A DNA stretch of 64,000 bases from an uncultured bacterium (GTDB taxonomy: Bacteria; Cyanobacteriota; Vampirovibrionia; Gastranaerophilales; Gastranaerophilaceae), in the NCBI GenBank assembly GCA_950022495.1, contig CATLLJ010000010.1, positions 16,806 to 80,805 of the forward strand, read 5' to 3'. Positions within the stretch are counted from its first letter, which is position 1; every line of letters begins with the position of its first letter. The notes beneath the pieces are model-generated. The model searched no databases. It was not told where the DNA came from and worked only from the letters and a program-made list of their open reading frames with translations. A program made the position numbers and the translations under genes. Shown one piece after another: positions 25,971 to 33,767 of the stretch.

Positions 25971-26000
25971 ATATCCTTTCTTTATATAAAGAAAGGATAT
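25971..26000 (+). promoter_or_regulatory. Perfect 30-bp palindrome covering the rhodanese RBS
   Basis: The 30 bases are fully self-complementary (left arm ATATCCTTTCTTTAT). The right arm contains the only Shine-Dalgarno (AAAGGA) of the 26005 gene, four bases before the ATG, so the folded mRNA would hide the ribosome site. TTTTT right after it would also allow terminator action. Confidence 0.7.
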
Positions 26001-26004
26001 TTTT

Positions 26005-26394
26005 ATGAGTGAAAAAATTAAAGAATTACGTAAAAATACGAAGGAAGCTCAAGAATTTTTCAACAAAAGACTGGCTTATACTCTTGGACCTGTTGAATTG
26101 AAGAATTTTATTGAAAAAGGCGGGGTTCGTGTTGTTGATGTTCGTGCAGAAGCAGATTATCAAATCGCACATATTCCGGGGGCGATTTCTATACCTAAAG
26201 ATGAATTAGATAAAAATCTTGATAAGTTATCAAAAGATGAAGTTACAATTGTTTATTGTTATAACCAGCAGTGTCATCTTGGCGATAACGCATGCCTTAT
26301 TCTTGCAGAATATGATTATCCTACAATGCTTTTAGAAGGCGGTTTTGATGTTTGGGTAAATGATTTTCGTTTTGCGACTGTATCTGATGTTTAG
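26005..26394 (+). CDS. Rhodanese-domain protein
   Basis: 129 residues, one rhodanese domain (25-125) after a helical N-terminus. VRVVDVRAEADYQIAHIPGAISIP is the CH2A region, broken here into shorter pieces for description: VVDVR, then HIPGAI. The active-site loop is VYCYNQQCHLGDNA with the persulfide-forming Cys at 85 and a second Cys at 90, longer than the usual CRxGxR loop. Such proteins transfer sulfane sulfur, for example to thiouridine or cofactor pathways; no partner is adjacent. Its ribosome site lies within a perfect palindrome. Confidence 0.9.
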   Translation: MSEKIKELRKNTKEAQEFFNKRLAYTLGPVELKNFIEKGGVRVVDVRAEADYQIAHIPGAISIPKDELDKNLDKLSKDEVTIVYCYNQQCHLGDNACLILAEYDYPTMLLEGGFDVWVNDFRFATVSDV

Positions 26395-26412
26395 ATTTGC
26401 TATTTTGTCTAA

Positions 26413-26439
26413 GACAAGCGGTATAAAATACCGCTTGTC
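26413..26439 (+). terminator. Hairpin after rhodanese gene
   Basis: GACAAGCGGTAT pairs with ATACCGCTTGTC with almost no loop. No T-run follows, so it may be a factor-dependent terminator or mRNA-end stabiliser. Confidence 0.55.
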
Positions 26440-26532
26440 AGGCACATGAACTTTGCAGATTTTGACATTTATATATGTTTGTAATATTCTTGTCATACAT
26501 TGTAATTTTTATTACATTTCGGAATTATGCTT

Positions 26533-27729
26533 ATGAAAAAGAAAATCCTTACTTTTAGTATTATTTCAGGACTTTTATTGAGTTCTGGTATGGTTGTGTC
26601 TGCTTTTGGTGCAGAAAAATTAACCAGAAAACAGAAAAAAGAAGCTGTTCTTTTAGATGCTGCGTCTATTTTTCTTGAAGAAAAACAATATGATGCGGCG
26701 ATAGAATATTATAATGAAGTTATACACATTAATCCTTATAATGCCGAAGCTTATTCAAAAAGAGGAAACTCTAAATACCTGCAGGGGAACTATAAAGAAG
26801 CTATAAAAGACTATACAAGAGCTTTGGAAATTGATCCTGCATTAGAGAATACTCATTACAACAGGGGTATCGCTAAGTCTAATTTAAAAGTTTATGATGA
26901 AGTTGTTGAGGATTATACTAAAGAGTTAGAATTAAATCCTAAAAATATAAATGCTTATTTAAATCGAGGAACAACAGAAGTTTTACTCGGTAAATATGAT
27001 GAAGCGATTGCAGATTTTTCAAAAGTTCTTGAATTAGATGAAAAGAATGAAATGGCATATTATAACAGAGGATTAGCCAAACGTTATAAAAAAGATTATT
27101 CCGGAGCGATATCAGATTATTCAAAAGTGATTGAAATTGATAATGATAACCCTGATGCATACAATAATAGAGGTGTTGCAAAATACTATCTGAAAGATTA
27201 TTCCGGAGCCATTGCTGATTATACTAAAGTTTTGGATTTAGATAATACATTCAAACGGACATATTATAATAGAGGGCTGGCTAAACTTGGATTAAATAAA
27301 TACGAAGATGCAATTCTGGATTTTACAAAAGAACTTGAAGTTAATCCGAAAAATGATAGAGCATATTATGACAGAGGATTTGCTGAAAATAAACTTGCTC
27401 ATTATGTTTCTGCAATTGATGATTATACAAAAGCTATAGAGTTAAATCCTGATGTTGCTGAATATTTTTCTACACGCGGTGAAATAATTTATCGTACAGG
27501 AGGAGACTTAAATTCTGCATTAGAGGATTTAAATAAAGCAATTAAACTTGATGAAAAAGACGTTGAAAATTATCTTACAAGAGCAATGATATTTTGCAAA
27601 TTAAAGCAGTATCTTCCTGCGATTGATGATTTGAATATTGTAATTAAATTAGAACCTGAAAATACACAGGCTTATGAGTTGCGTTCATTTGCTATTAAAT
27701 CTATGGATGCTGCTTCTCAACAAAAATAG
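26533..27729 (+). CDS. Exported TPR-repeat protein
   Basis: About 398 residues from MKKKILTF; an in-frame ATG six bases earlier is equally possible. A signal peptide (1-24, hydrophobic, ending SAFGA) is followed by roughly ten TPR units of 34 residues (for example YNEVIHINPYNAEAYSKRGNSKYLQGNYKEA, given here only in outline: YNAEAYSKRG, AYYNRGLAKR, AYNNRGVAKY). Nearly every unit has the AxxxRGxAK pattern. It is a periplasmic or surface scaffold for protein binding. Only a weak GGA is seen as Shine-Dalgarno. A CCCC/GGGG hairpin (27734-27750) follows. Confidence 0.9.
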   Translation: MKKKILTFSIISGLLLSSGMVVSAFGAEKLTRKQKKEAVLLDAASIFLEEKQYDAAIEYYNEVIHINPYNAEAYSKRGNSKYLQGNYKEAIKDYTRALEIDPALENTHYNRGIAKSNLKVYDEVVEDYTKELELNPKNINAYLNRGTTEVLLGKYDEAIADFSKVLELDEKNEMAYYNRGLAKRYKKDYSGAISDYSKVIEIDNDNPDAYNNRGVAKYYLKDYSGAIADYTKVLDLDNTFKRTYYNRGLAKLGLNKYEDAILDFTKELEVNPKNDRAYYDRGFAENKLAHYVSAIDDYTKAIELNPDVAEYFSTRGEIIYRTGGDLNSALEDLNKAIKLDEKDVENYLTRAMIFCKLKQYLPAIDDLNIVIKLEPENTQAYELRSFAIKSMDAASQQK

Positions 27730-27767
27730 AATTCCCCCATTTGTACGGGGTTCATAAAAAGTTCCGG

Positions 27768-27776
27768 TGGTATAAT
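27768..27776 (+). promoter_or_regulatory. Extended -10 promoter of pepA
   Basis: TGG followed by TATAAT, 25 bases before the pepA ATG; the -35 position is weak. AAAAGGAGAG serves as ribosome site. Confidence 0.6.
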
Positions 27777-27801
27777 TATCCTTAAAAAAGGAGAGTGTTA
27801 T

Positions 27802-29199
27802 ATGGAATTTAAAATTGTTGAAAACACAAAAGATGTTGAGTGTGATGTATTAATTATTAATAAATTTGAAGGTAAAAATACTTCTAATCCGCTTGTTAAT
27901 AGATTTGCACCTGAAAGTTTTACAGGTAAAGCCGGTCAGATGTTTGTAATTCATACTCAGAAAGAATACCCGTCAGAACAAATAATTGCTGTAGGTTTTG
28001 GCGACGAAGCTAAATTGAATAATGATATCATTCGTGAAAATGTTGCTAAGGCTGTGAGAAAATGTTCAGAATTGAAAGCTAAAACTATTGCATTTGATTT
28101 CGATATTGATGAATGTTTTGGAATGCCTGTTGTTCTTGGTGCATCCATTGCAAATTATCACTTTGATAAATATAAAAGCAAAAAAGACCACAGAATATCT
28201 GAAGTTTATTTGTCAGGAGTTTCTTCAGATTCAATTGAGGCTGCAAAAGTTGTTGCGGATTCAATGAAACTTGCAAGAAATCTGGCAAATGAACCTGCAG
28301 CTTTTGCAACACCTTCAAAACTTGCTGAAATTGCTCAAGGTTTAGAAGGTATTGAAACAATTGTTTATGATGAAGATAAAATTAGAGAACTTGGCATGAC
28401 TGCTTATCTTGCTGTTGGTCAAGGCAGTGTTCAGCCGCCTAAGTTTATTCACATGAAATATATTCCGCAAAATCCTAAAAAACGTATTGCAATTATTGGA
28501 AAAGGATTATGTTTTGACAGCGGCGGACTTGATATAAAACCTGCAGCTTCAATGCTTAATATGAAAGATGATATGTCAGGTTCAGCATGTGTTATTGCTG
28601 TAATGAAAGCGTTACCAAAACTTTGTCCTGATGTAGAAGTTCACGGGATTATTGCAGCATGTGAAAACATGCCTTCAGGAAGTTCTTATAAACCGGGCGA
28701 TATCTTAACTGCTAAAAACGGTAAAACAATTGAAGTTGATAATACTGATGCCGAAGGTCGTTTAACACTTGCAGACGCTTTATGTTATGCATGCGAACTA
28801 GAAGTTGATGAAGTTGTTGATATTGCAACTCTTACAGGTGCTTGTATGGTTGCTTTAGGTTCTGCAGCTTCCGGTATTATGGGTAATAATGACGAATTTG
28901 TTAAAGATATTATTGAGACAGGTAAATATGTTGGCGAAAAATTCTGGCAGTTACCTATGTGGCAGGAATATCGTGACAATATGAACAGTGATGTTGCAGA
29001 TATGAAAAATACAGGTACCAGATACGGCGGTGCATCTGCTGCAGGCATGTTCTTAAAAGAATTCGTGACTGATAATGTTAAGTGGGCACATTTAGATGTT
29101 GCAGGAACCGCATTTTTGGATAAGCCTCAAAAAGAATTTGGTAAAGGTGCATCCGGTGCAGGTGTTAGAACTTTATTGAATTATATTATTGCTCAATAA
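27802..29199 (+). CDS. pepA: Leucyl aminopeptidase (M17)
   Basis: 465 residues. A cytosolic two-metal aminopeptidase that removes N-terminal residues from peptides. The N-terminal macro-like domain (1-150) is followed by the catalytic domain with GKGLCFDSGGLDIKP, MKDDMSGSA, and the family signature NTDAEGRLTLADAL carrying the Asp/Glu metal ligands and catalytic Arg. All ligands are present. Hexamer formation is the family norm. Monocistronic between an extended -10 promoter and a strong terminator. Confidence 0.96.
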   Translation: MEFKIVENTKDVECDVLIINKFEGKNTSNPLVNRFAPESFTGKAGQMFVIHTQKEYPSEQIIAVGFGDEAKLNNDIIRENVAKAVRKCSELKAKTIAFDFDIDECFGMPVVLGASIANYHFDKYKSKKDHRISEVYLSGVSSDSIEAAKVVADSMKLARNLANEPAAFATPSKLAEIAQGLEGIETIVYDEDKIRELGMTAYLAVGQGSVQPPKFIHMKYIPQNPKKRIAIIGKGLCFDSGGLDIKPAASMLNMKDDMSGSACVIAVMKALPKLCPDVEVHGIIAACENMPSGSSYKPGDILTAKNGKTIEVDNTDAEGRLTLADALCYACELEVDEVVDIATLTGACMVALGSAASGIMGNNDEFVKDIIETGKYVGEKFWQLPMWQEYRDNMNSDVADMKNTGTRYGGASAAGMFLKEFVTDNVKWAHLDVAGTAFLDKPQKEFGKGASGAGVRTLLNYIIAQ

Positions 29200-29217
29200 A
29201 TAAGTTTTTTAATATAG

Positions 29218-29248
29218 AAAGGATTGGTCTTTGTGCCAATCCTTTTTT
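29218..29248 (+). terminator. Terminator after pepA
   Basis: AAAGGATTGG pairs with CCAATCCTTT, eight-base loop, followed by a T-run. Confidence 0.9.
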
Positions 29249-29260
29249 AATATTTTAAAA

Positions 29261-29289
29261 TTGCATTTTTAATATTAATAATGTATAAT
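29261..29289 (+). promoter_or_regulatory. Consensus-like promoter upstream of pseudopilin
   Basis: TTGCAT, 17-base spacer, perfect TATAAT. The expected start near 29296 gives a leader of about 165 bases before the pseudopilin ATG, with AGAAGGAG at 29305 preceding a nine-codon frame and then the G10 tract. Confidence 0.7.
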
Positions 29290-29347
29290 TCTAAAAGTTA
29301 AATAGAAGGAGTGGAACATAGTAAGATGCAGCTATATTAAGAACTTC

Positions 29348-29357
29348 GGGGGGGGGG
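29348..29357 (+). repeat. G10 homopolymer tract
   Basis: Ten consecutive Gs in an AT-rich leader, 105 bases before the pseudopilin ATG. Tracts of this kind vary in length by slippage in other bacteria. No open frame with a start codon spans it as sequenced. Confidence 0.85.
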
Positions 29358-29461
29358 CACCTCTTAAGGCTTAGTATTATTGGCTTTGAGCGAGTTTTAA
29401 AACGTATGTTCAGTGCCTTTAATTATTCTTACCGGAAATATAAACCTGCAGCTCTTGCTGA

Positions 29462-30196
29462 ATGTTATATACACGTAACTTCACCATTGCCGCGAGATTT
29501 GGTTTTACATTAGCAGAAGTTCTAATCACCCTTGGTATAATTGGTGTTGTTGCTGCAATGACAATTCCTACATTAATTACCAATTATCAAAAACGTGAGA
29601 CTCTTACACGTTTAAAATCTGCTTATGCTCAACCTCAACAGGCAATAAAACTTTCAGAAAGTGATAATGACGAATTAGGCGGATGGGATTTAACAACAAG
29701 GGATTGGTTTGATAGATATCTTGCTCCATATTTAAAAGTAACTAAAATTGAATTTAAAGACCTTAGTGATATTAACTCTATTCCTTATAAGCAGATTTCT
29801 GGAGGTCGAGAAACTGGACTAGCTCTTCTTCGACCGGGGTTTGGAGGAAGTAATGTATATACACTGTTGAATGGGATTGATATAATTTCTGCAAACGATT
29901 ATGGCAAAGGTTCCAGAAAGGATTTGATAGTAGATATAAATGGTGTAAATTCAAAACCAAATCAATTTGGTAAAGATACCTTTTATCTGGTTTTATATCC
30001 GGAGTTCGGTTCGACCTTTATGGGAATGCGTTCAACAAGTGAATGTCGACCTCCGGTTGAGGGCAATCCGGGCAGGGATTATTTACTTACAAATTCTTGT
30101 TATAGTTATGCTTGTAACAAACGCAGCCGCGGTATGTGGTGTGGAGCACTTATTATGACAGATAGCTGGACAATTAGCAAAGATTATCCGTGGTAA
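29462..30196 (+). CDS. Pseudopilin with extended leader
   Basis: 244 residues. A 13-residue leader (MLYTRNFTIAARF) precedes the prepilin site G^FTLAE and the hydrophobic helix LGIIGVVAAMTIP. The globular part contains LIVDINGVNSKPNQFGKDTF and ends DSWTISKDYPW, shared with the pseudopilins at 1049 and 21158. No Shine-Dalgarno precedes the ATG at 29462, and in-frame stops lie directly upstream, so translation may depend on coupling or a shifted frame in the leader. Another possible reading is that the start is the later part of a disrupted longer leader. Family certain, start uncertain. Confidence 0.88.
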   Translation: MLYTRNFTIAARFGFTLAEVLITLGIIGVVAAMTIPTLITNYQKRETLTRLKSAYAQPQQAIKLSESDNDELGGWDLTTRDWFDRYLAPYLKVTKIEFKDLSDINSIPYKQISGGRETGLALLRPGFGGSNVYTLLNGIDIISANDYGKGSRKDLIVDINGVNSKPNQFGKDTFYLVLYPEFGSTFMGMRSTSECRPPVEGNPGRDYLLTNSCYSYACNKRSRGMWCGALIMTDSWTISKDYPW

Positions 30197-30272
30197 ATTC
30201 CTTAAGTTAATAGCAAATTTTATTTTCAGGTGTTTTATAAGTACCATAATAACAAAATTCTAGGAGTAAAAA

Positions 30273-30758
30273 ATGTCTGATAATAGAAAAAGTATGGCTA
30301 TGGGTGCAGGTTTAGGCGTTGTTGGGATGAGTGCATATTATCTGCCTATAACAAAAAATAGATTTGTACGTAATGCTTTTGATGTGACTAAAGGAATTGC
30401 AGAAGATAAATTAGAAATTTTAAATGATTCAGCTTTAGAACTTACAAAACGCGGCGAGCTTTCAGGAGATAGAGCTGTATTTTTAAGAGAACTCGGTGTT
30501 GCAGAAGATTTGGATTCTATCAGCCGTAAATGCAGCGAAATTAAAAAAACTATTACCGATCCGGACGCTGTTAAAAATTTGAAAAAATCTTTTGCGGATG
30601 GTTTTAAAGATATGAAAAAAAATGAAGCATTAATAGATAATATTTCAGCAAAAGCATTTTCAAAAATTCGTTGGACAAATTTCTGCTGGGGTGCAGGTAT
30701 TGGATTTGTTCTTGGTAATGTGTTGGGTGCGACCAAACCGTCCAGTCGTGTACAATAA
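30273..30758 (+). CDS. Small unknown protein with two hydrophobic ends
   Basis: 161 residues, not recognised. The N-terminus (MAMGAGLGVVGMSAYYLPI) and C-terminus (FCWGAGIGFVLGNVLGAT) are short Gly-rich hydrophobic segments; between them lies a charged helical domain (30-135) with DKLEILNDSALELTKRGELS and a Lys-rich part. Both ends may insert in the membrane as a hairpin. CTAGGAG lies before the ATG. It follows the third pseudopilin by 76 bases, but no functional link is shown. Confidence 0.8.
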   Translation: MSDNRKSMAMGAGLGVVGMSAYYLPITKNRFVRNAFDVTKGIAEDKLEILNDSALELTKRGELSGDRAVFLRELGVAEDLDSISRKCSEIKKTITDPDAVKNLKKSFADGFKDMKKNEALIDNISAKAFSKIRWTNFCWGAGIGFVLGNVLGATKPSSRVQ

Positions 30759-30855
30759 TTCTAATTAAATTCAGCTCCGTCATTTCTTTCTATTTAAATT
30801 TTGCATTAATATTTCTTCATTTCTTTCTTATAATGCTTTTTGGCTATGTTCGTAA

Positions 30856-30861
30856 TATAAT
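30856..30861 (+). promoter_or_regulatory. -10 box of MATE gene (leaderless)
   Basis: TATAAT ends exactly six bases before the ATG at 30868; no Shine-Dalgarno is present and the -35 region is weak. Confidence 0.5.
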
Positions 30862-30867
30862 CAAAAT

Positions 30868-32187
30868 ATGTGCGATAAAAATATTAAATATTATATAAAA
30901 GAGTTATTAAATATAGCTGCCCCGATTATAATGGGTAATCTGGGTTTTATTTTGATTGGAGTAGGGGATGTTGTTATTGCCGGACGTCATTCTACAGATA
31001 CTTTTGCAGCTATCAGTATTGCAACTGCTATTGTAAATTGCATTTTTACAATTGGTATAGGCTTGATTGCAAGTATTTCACCATTGTTGTCAAACTATCG
31101 CGGTGAAAAGAAATCAATAAAAAAATATTTTTATCCTTCGATTAGATTTTCAATGCTTCTGGCTTTGATAACTTCTCTTGCAATAATTGCAGTTATACCT
31201 ATTATCCCTAAAATGGGGTTTGAAACGAAGCTGGTTATGCCTGTTCAGGAATATATGTTTATAACTGCATTGAGTACGTTCGGTGCTTATTTGCATGCTT
31301 GTTTAAAAGAATATCTGCAGGCTTTTGAAATTGTATTTTTCCCGAATGTATTAACTATATTCTGTGTATTTCTAAATGTTTTGTTAAATATTATATTTGT
31401 ATTCGGATTTGGACCAATTCCTTCTTTAGGTGTAATAGGATTAGCTATTGCAAGTTTACTGGTTCGATACTTTATGGGTTTTGCATTATTAATATATTGC
31501 TATATCAATATGTCATTTAGGAATTATACTGACAAGACTTATTACCGCAATATGGTAAAGATTGGAATGCCGATTTCTTTAGCTATACTTATTGAATTTG
31601 TAGCATTTAATAGTATTGCTATTTTTATGGGCAGAGTTTCAGGTCTTTATGCTGCGGCTCAAAATCTTGTATGCACTTTAACAACTATTTCGTTTATGGT
31701 GCCATTTGCAATATCTAATGCCATTGCTGTTAAAGTAGGGTTTGCAAATGGGGCACAGGATTATAAAGATTTAAGAAGATATTCACAGGTTGGAACAACA
31801 ATGTCAGTATTGTTTATGGTGTTCAGCGGTATAATATTTTTTACATTCCCTAAACAAATAGTTGGTCTTTTTACTGTTGATGAAAATCTTTTCAAAATTG
31901 CAATTCCTGTAATGTATGTGTTCCCGATATTCCAAATATTTGACGGCTTGCAGATTTCTCTTTCAGGTATTTGCAAGGGGATTAAGCAGACAAAAGTTGT
32001 GTTGTTTGCAAATTTTGTTGCTTATTGGTGTGTTTCTATCCCTCTTGGATATCTGCTGGCATTTCATTTTGGTTTGAAATTAAGAGGTTTCTGGCTTGGT
32101 TTAGTTTGTGCTGCGGGATTATTGTGTTCTATTATGCTTTTTGAATTGAGAAAACATTTTATTATGTACAAAAAACAAGAACCTTAA
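30868..32187 (+). CDS. MATE-family multidrug/toxin efflux transporter
   Basis: 439 residues with about 12 membrane helices in two six-helix halves, the MATE plan. The N-terminal half shows APIIMGNLGFILIGVGDVVIAGRHS with the helix-1 pattern typical of the family, and GFGPIPSLGVIGLAIASLLVRY at the end of the first half (quoted in outline). It probably exports cationic compounds in exchange for Na+ or H+; the substrate cannot be read from sequence. The mRNA seems leaderless. The stop codon lies inside a bidirectional terminator. Confidence 0.92.
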   Translation: MCDKNIKYYIKELLNIAAPIIMGNLGFILIGVGDVVIAGRHSTDTFAAISIATAIVNCIFTIGIGLIASISPLLSNYRGEKKSIKKYFYPSIRFSMLLALITSLAIIAVIPIIPKMGFETKLVMPVQEYMFITALSTFGAYLHACLKEYLQAFEIVFFPNVLTIFCVFLNVLLNIIFVFGFGPIPSLGVIGLAIASLLVRYFMGFALLIYCYINMSFRNYTDKTYYRNMVKIGMPISLAILIEFVAFNSIAIFMGRVSGLYAAAQNLVCTLTTISFMVPFAISNAIAVKVGFANGAQDYKDLRRYSQVGTTMSVLFMVFSGIIFFTFPKQIVGLFTVDENLFKIAIPVMYVFPIFQIFDGLQISLSGICKGIKQTKVVLFANFVAYWCVSIPLGYLLAFHFGLKLRGFWLGLVCAAGLLCSIMLFELRKHFIMYKKQEP

Positions 32188-32203
32188 TTCTAAGTTCTTG
32201 TTT
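32171..32203. terminator. Bidirectional terminator
   Basis: CAAGAAC and GTTCTTG pair across the MATE stop codon, with a T-run on the plus side and six Ts on the minus side. It can end both the MATE transcript and the convergent 44-residue gene. Confidence 0.75.
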
Positions 32204-32247
32204 GATTTCGGGGTTTTGTATAAATATATTTCTATATCTTATTGTGT

Positions 32248-32382
32248 TTAAAATGCGAAAAATAGAAGTGTAAACATGCAGCCGATAGATACGGCACTGA
32301 ATAAAAACCATGTGTGCATAACAGGGTGCTGGTAAGACCATATTTCTTTAATAGTGGTTGTTGCGTTATTGATTGTTTGCAT
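32248..32382 (-). CDS. Small single-pass membrane protein (44 residues)
   Basis: A short frame not expected from length-based gene finding. It reads MQTINNATTTIKEIWSYQHP, then a membrane segment WFLFSAVSIGCMFTLLFFAF at the C-terminus, so a tail-anchored layout with a short cytoplasmic head. It has a complete unit: TAGAAT and TTGTTT promoter boxes (18-base spacer), TTGGAGAG Shine-Dalgarno eight bases before the ATG, and a terminator downstream. I do not recognise the family. Size and placement are reminiscent of small subunits of membrane complexes. Confidence 0.75.
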   Translation of the reverse strand: MQTINNATTTIKEIWSYQHPVMHTWFLFSAVSIGCMFTLLFFAF

Positions 32383-32413
32383 GTTTTTCTCTCCAATAAA
32401 CTCGTTTGTATAT

Positions 32414-32443
32414 ATTCTATTTTCCATATTTATGAAGAAACAA
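32414..32443 (-). promoter_or_regulatory. Promoter of the 44-residue gene
   Basis: On the minus strand TTGTTT (32443-32438), 18-base spacer, TAGAAT (32419-32414), followed 31 bases later by the ATG. Confidence 0.5.
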
Positions 32444-32457
32444 CATCACCTGTTTGG

Positions 32458-32486
32458 TTGATTATTAATTTCGTTTATTTTATTAT
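32458..32486 (+). promoter_or_regulatory. Leaderless promoter of U32 peptidase gene
   Basis: TTGATT, 17-base spacer, TATTAT ending six bases before the ATG at 32493. No Shine-Dalgarno is present. Confidence 0.6.
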
Positions 32487-32492
32487 TGACTT

Positions 32493-33767
32493 ATGCGAAA
32501 TGTTGAGTTATTGATGCCTGCAGGCAATTTGGAAAAATTAGAATATGCGGTTAAGTATGGTGCGGATGCAGTATACCTTGGCGTTGTAGATTTCAGTTTA
32601 AGAGCAATGCGTAAGGGTGATATTATCACTCTTGATAATTTGAAGCATGCTGTTGATTTGGCTCATAAACTTGGTGCTAAAGCTTATTTAACCTTGAATA
32701 TATTTGCGTTTAATGAAGATATTAAACACCTTGAAGCTTGCATGGATATAATAAAAGATTCTAACCCTGATGCAGTGTTAGTCAGTGATTTTGGTATTTT
32801 GAGACTGTTAAAAAAATATATGCCTGATACAGAAATTCATGTAAGTACGCAAACTAATATTTTAAATTATGAGTGTGTGAAATTCTGGCAGGATATGGGT
32901 GCAACCCGTGTTGTACTGGCCAGAGAATTGTCTATCCCTGAAATTACTGAAATAAAACAAAAAGTTCCGGATATGGAAATTGAATGTTTTGTTCATGGTT
33001 CGCAATGTGTATCTTTTTCCGGAAGATGTTTATTAAGCGATTATTTTACAAACGGAGAAAGAAAAGCTAATCATGGCAATTGTTCTCAGCCGTGCAGATG
33101 GAGTTACAAGCTTGTTGAAGAAACCCGTCCCGGTCAGTATTATGAAATCAATCAAGATGATAGAGGCTCTCATATTTTGAGTCCTAAAGATTTGTGTCTT
33201 GTTGAGCATTTAAAACAAATGATTGATGCAGGTGTGGATTCATTTAAAGTTGAGGGCAGAACAAAAAGCTTATATTATGTTTCAGCAGTTGCAAAAACTT
33301 ATAGAAATGCAATTGATGAAATCTTGCAAAATCCAAATGCCGATTTGTCAAAATACTTCCTTGAATTGAAAAAAGTTGGAAATAGAGGATATACTACGGG
33401 TTTTGCTCTTGGTGAAAATAAACCTGACAGCTACAGCTATGATATTTCAAAAGGCTTAGCCGGTGCAGATTTCTTATTTGAGTTCCATGGTAAGAAAATC
33501 CGTTCTGAAATTGATTTTACTTCAAGTGGTACTGATAATTTGTATTTTGTAAAAGTGAAAAATAAAGTTCTGCTTAATGATGAAGTTGAAATTATTACAC
33601 CGAAAGAACAATTTACTACTAAAATTGTTGAAATTTTAGATGAAAAAGGTGAAAGTCAGGATTTAGCAAATACTAATGCTGATGTATATTTAAAATTTGA
33701 TAGAGAACCTCAAGATTATGCGGTTGCTCTTGCACGTACTATAGGAGTAAAAGAACATGTTTCTTAA
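32493..33767 (+). CDS. U32-family peptidase / tRNA hydroxylation protein
   Basis: 424 residues. It matches the U32 family (YegQ/TrhP-like): LLMPAGNLEKLEYAVKYGAD, YLTLNIF, then the signature ECFVHGSQCVSFSGRCLLSDYF and NHGNCSQPCRW, whose Cys cluster can hold an iron-sulfur centre, and FKVEGRTKS. Members act in prephenate-dependent tRNA uridine 5-hydroxylation (TrhP) or 23S rRNA hydroxylation; some are listed as collagenases. The closest match by length and motifs is TrhP. It overlaps the YqeG gene by 11 bases, forming a two-gene operon from a leaderless promoter. Confidence 0.9.
   Translation: MRNVELLMPAGNLEKLEYAVKYGADAVYLGVVDFSLRAMRKGDIITLDNLKHAVDLAHKLGAKAYLTLNIFAFNEDIKHLEACMDIIKDSNPDAVLVSDFGILRLLKKYMPDTEIHVSTQTNILNYECVKFWQDMGATRVVLARELSIPEITEIKQKVPDMEIECFVHGSQCVSFSGRCLLSDYFTNGERKANHGNCSQPCRWSYKLVEETRPGQYYEINQDDRGSHILSPKDLCLVEHLKQMIDAGVDSFKVEGRTKSLYYVSAVAKTYRNAIDEILQNPNADLSKYFLELKKVGNRGYTTGFALGENKPDSYSYDISKGLAGADFLFEFHGKKIRSEIDFTSSGTDNLYFVKVKNKVLLNDEVEIITPKEQFTTKIVEILDEKGESQDLANTNADVYLKFDREPQDYAVALARTIGVKEHVS

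Noticed and set aside
29325..29340. Short frame MQLY after the AGAAGGAG in the pseudopilin leader
   Set aside because: Only a few codons; recorded as part of the leader rather than as a gene.
32314..32514. 66-codon plus-strand frame
   Set aside because: No ribosome site, overlaps the U32 gene start and lies opposite the 44-residue gene with full signals.
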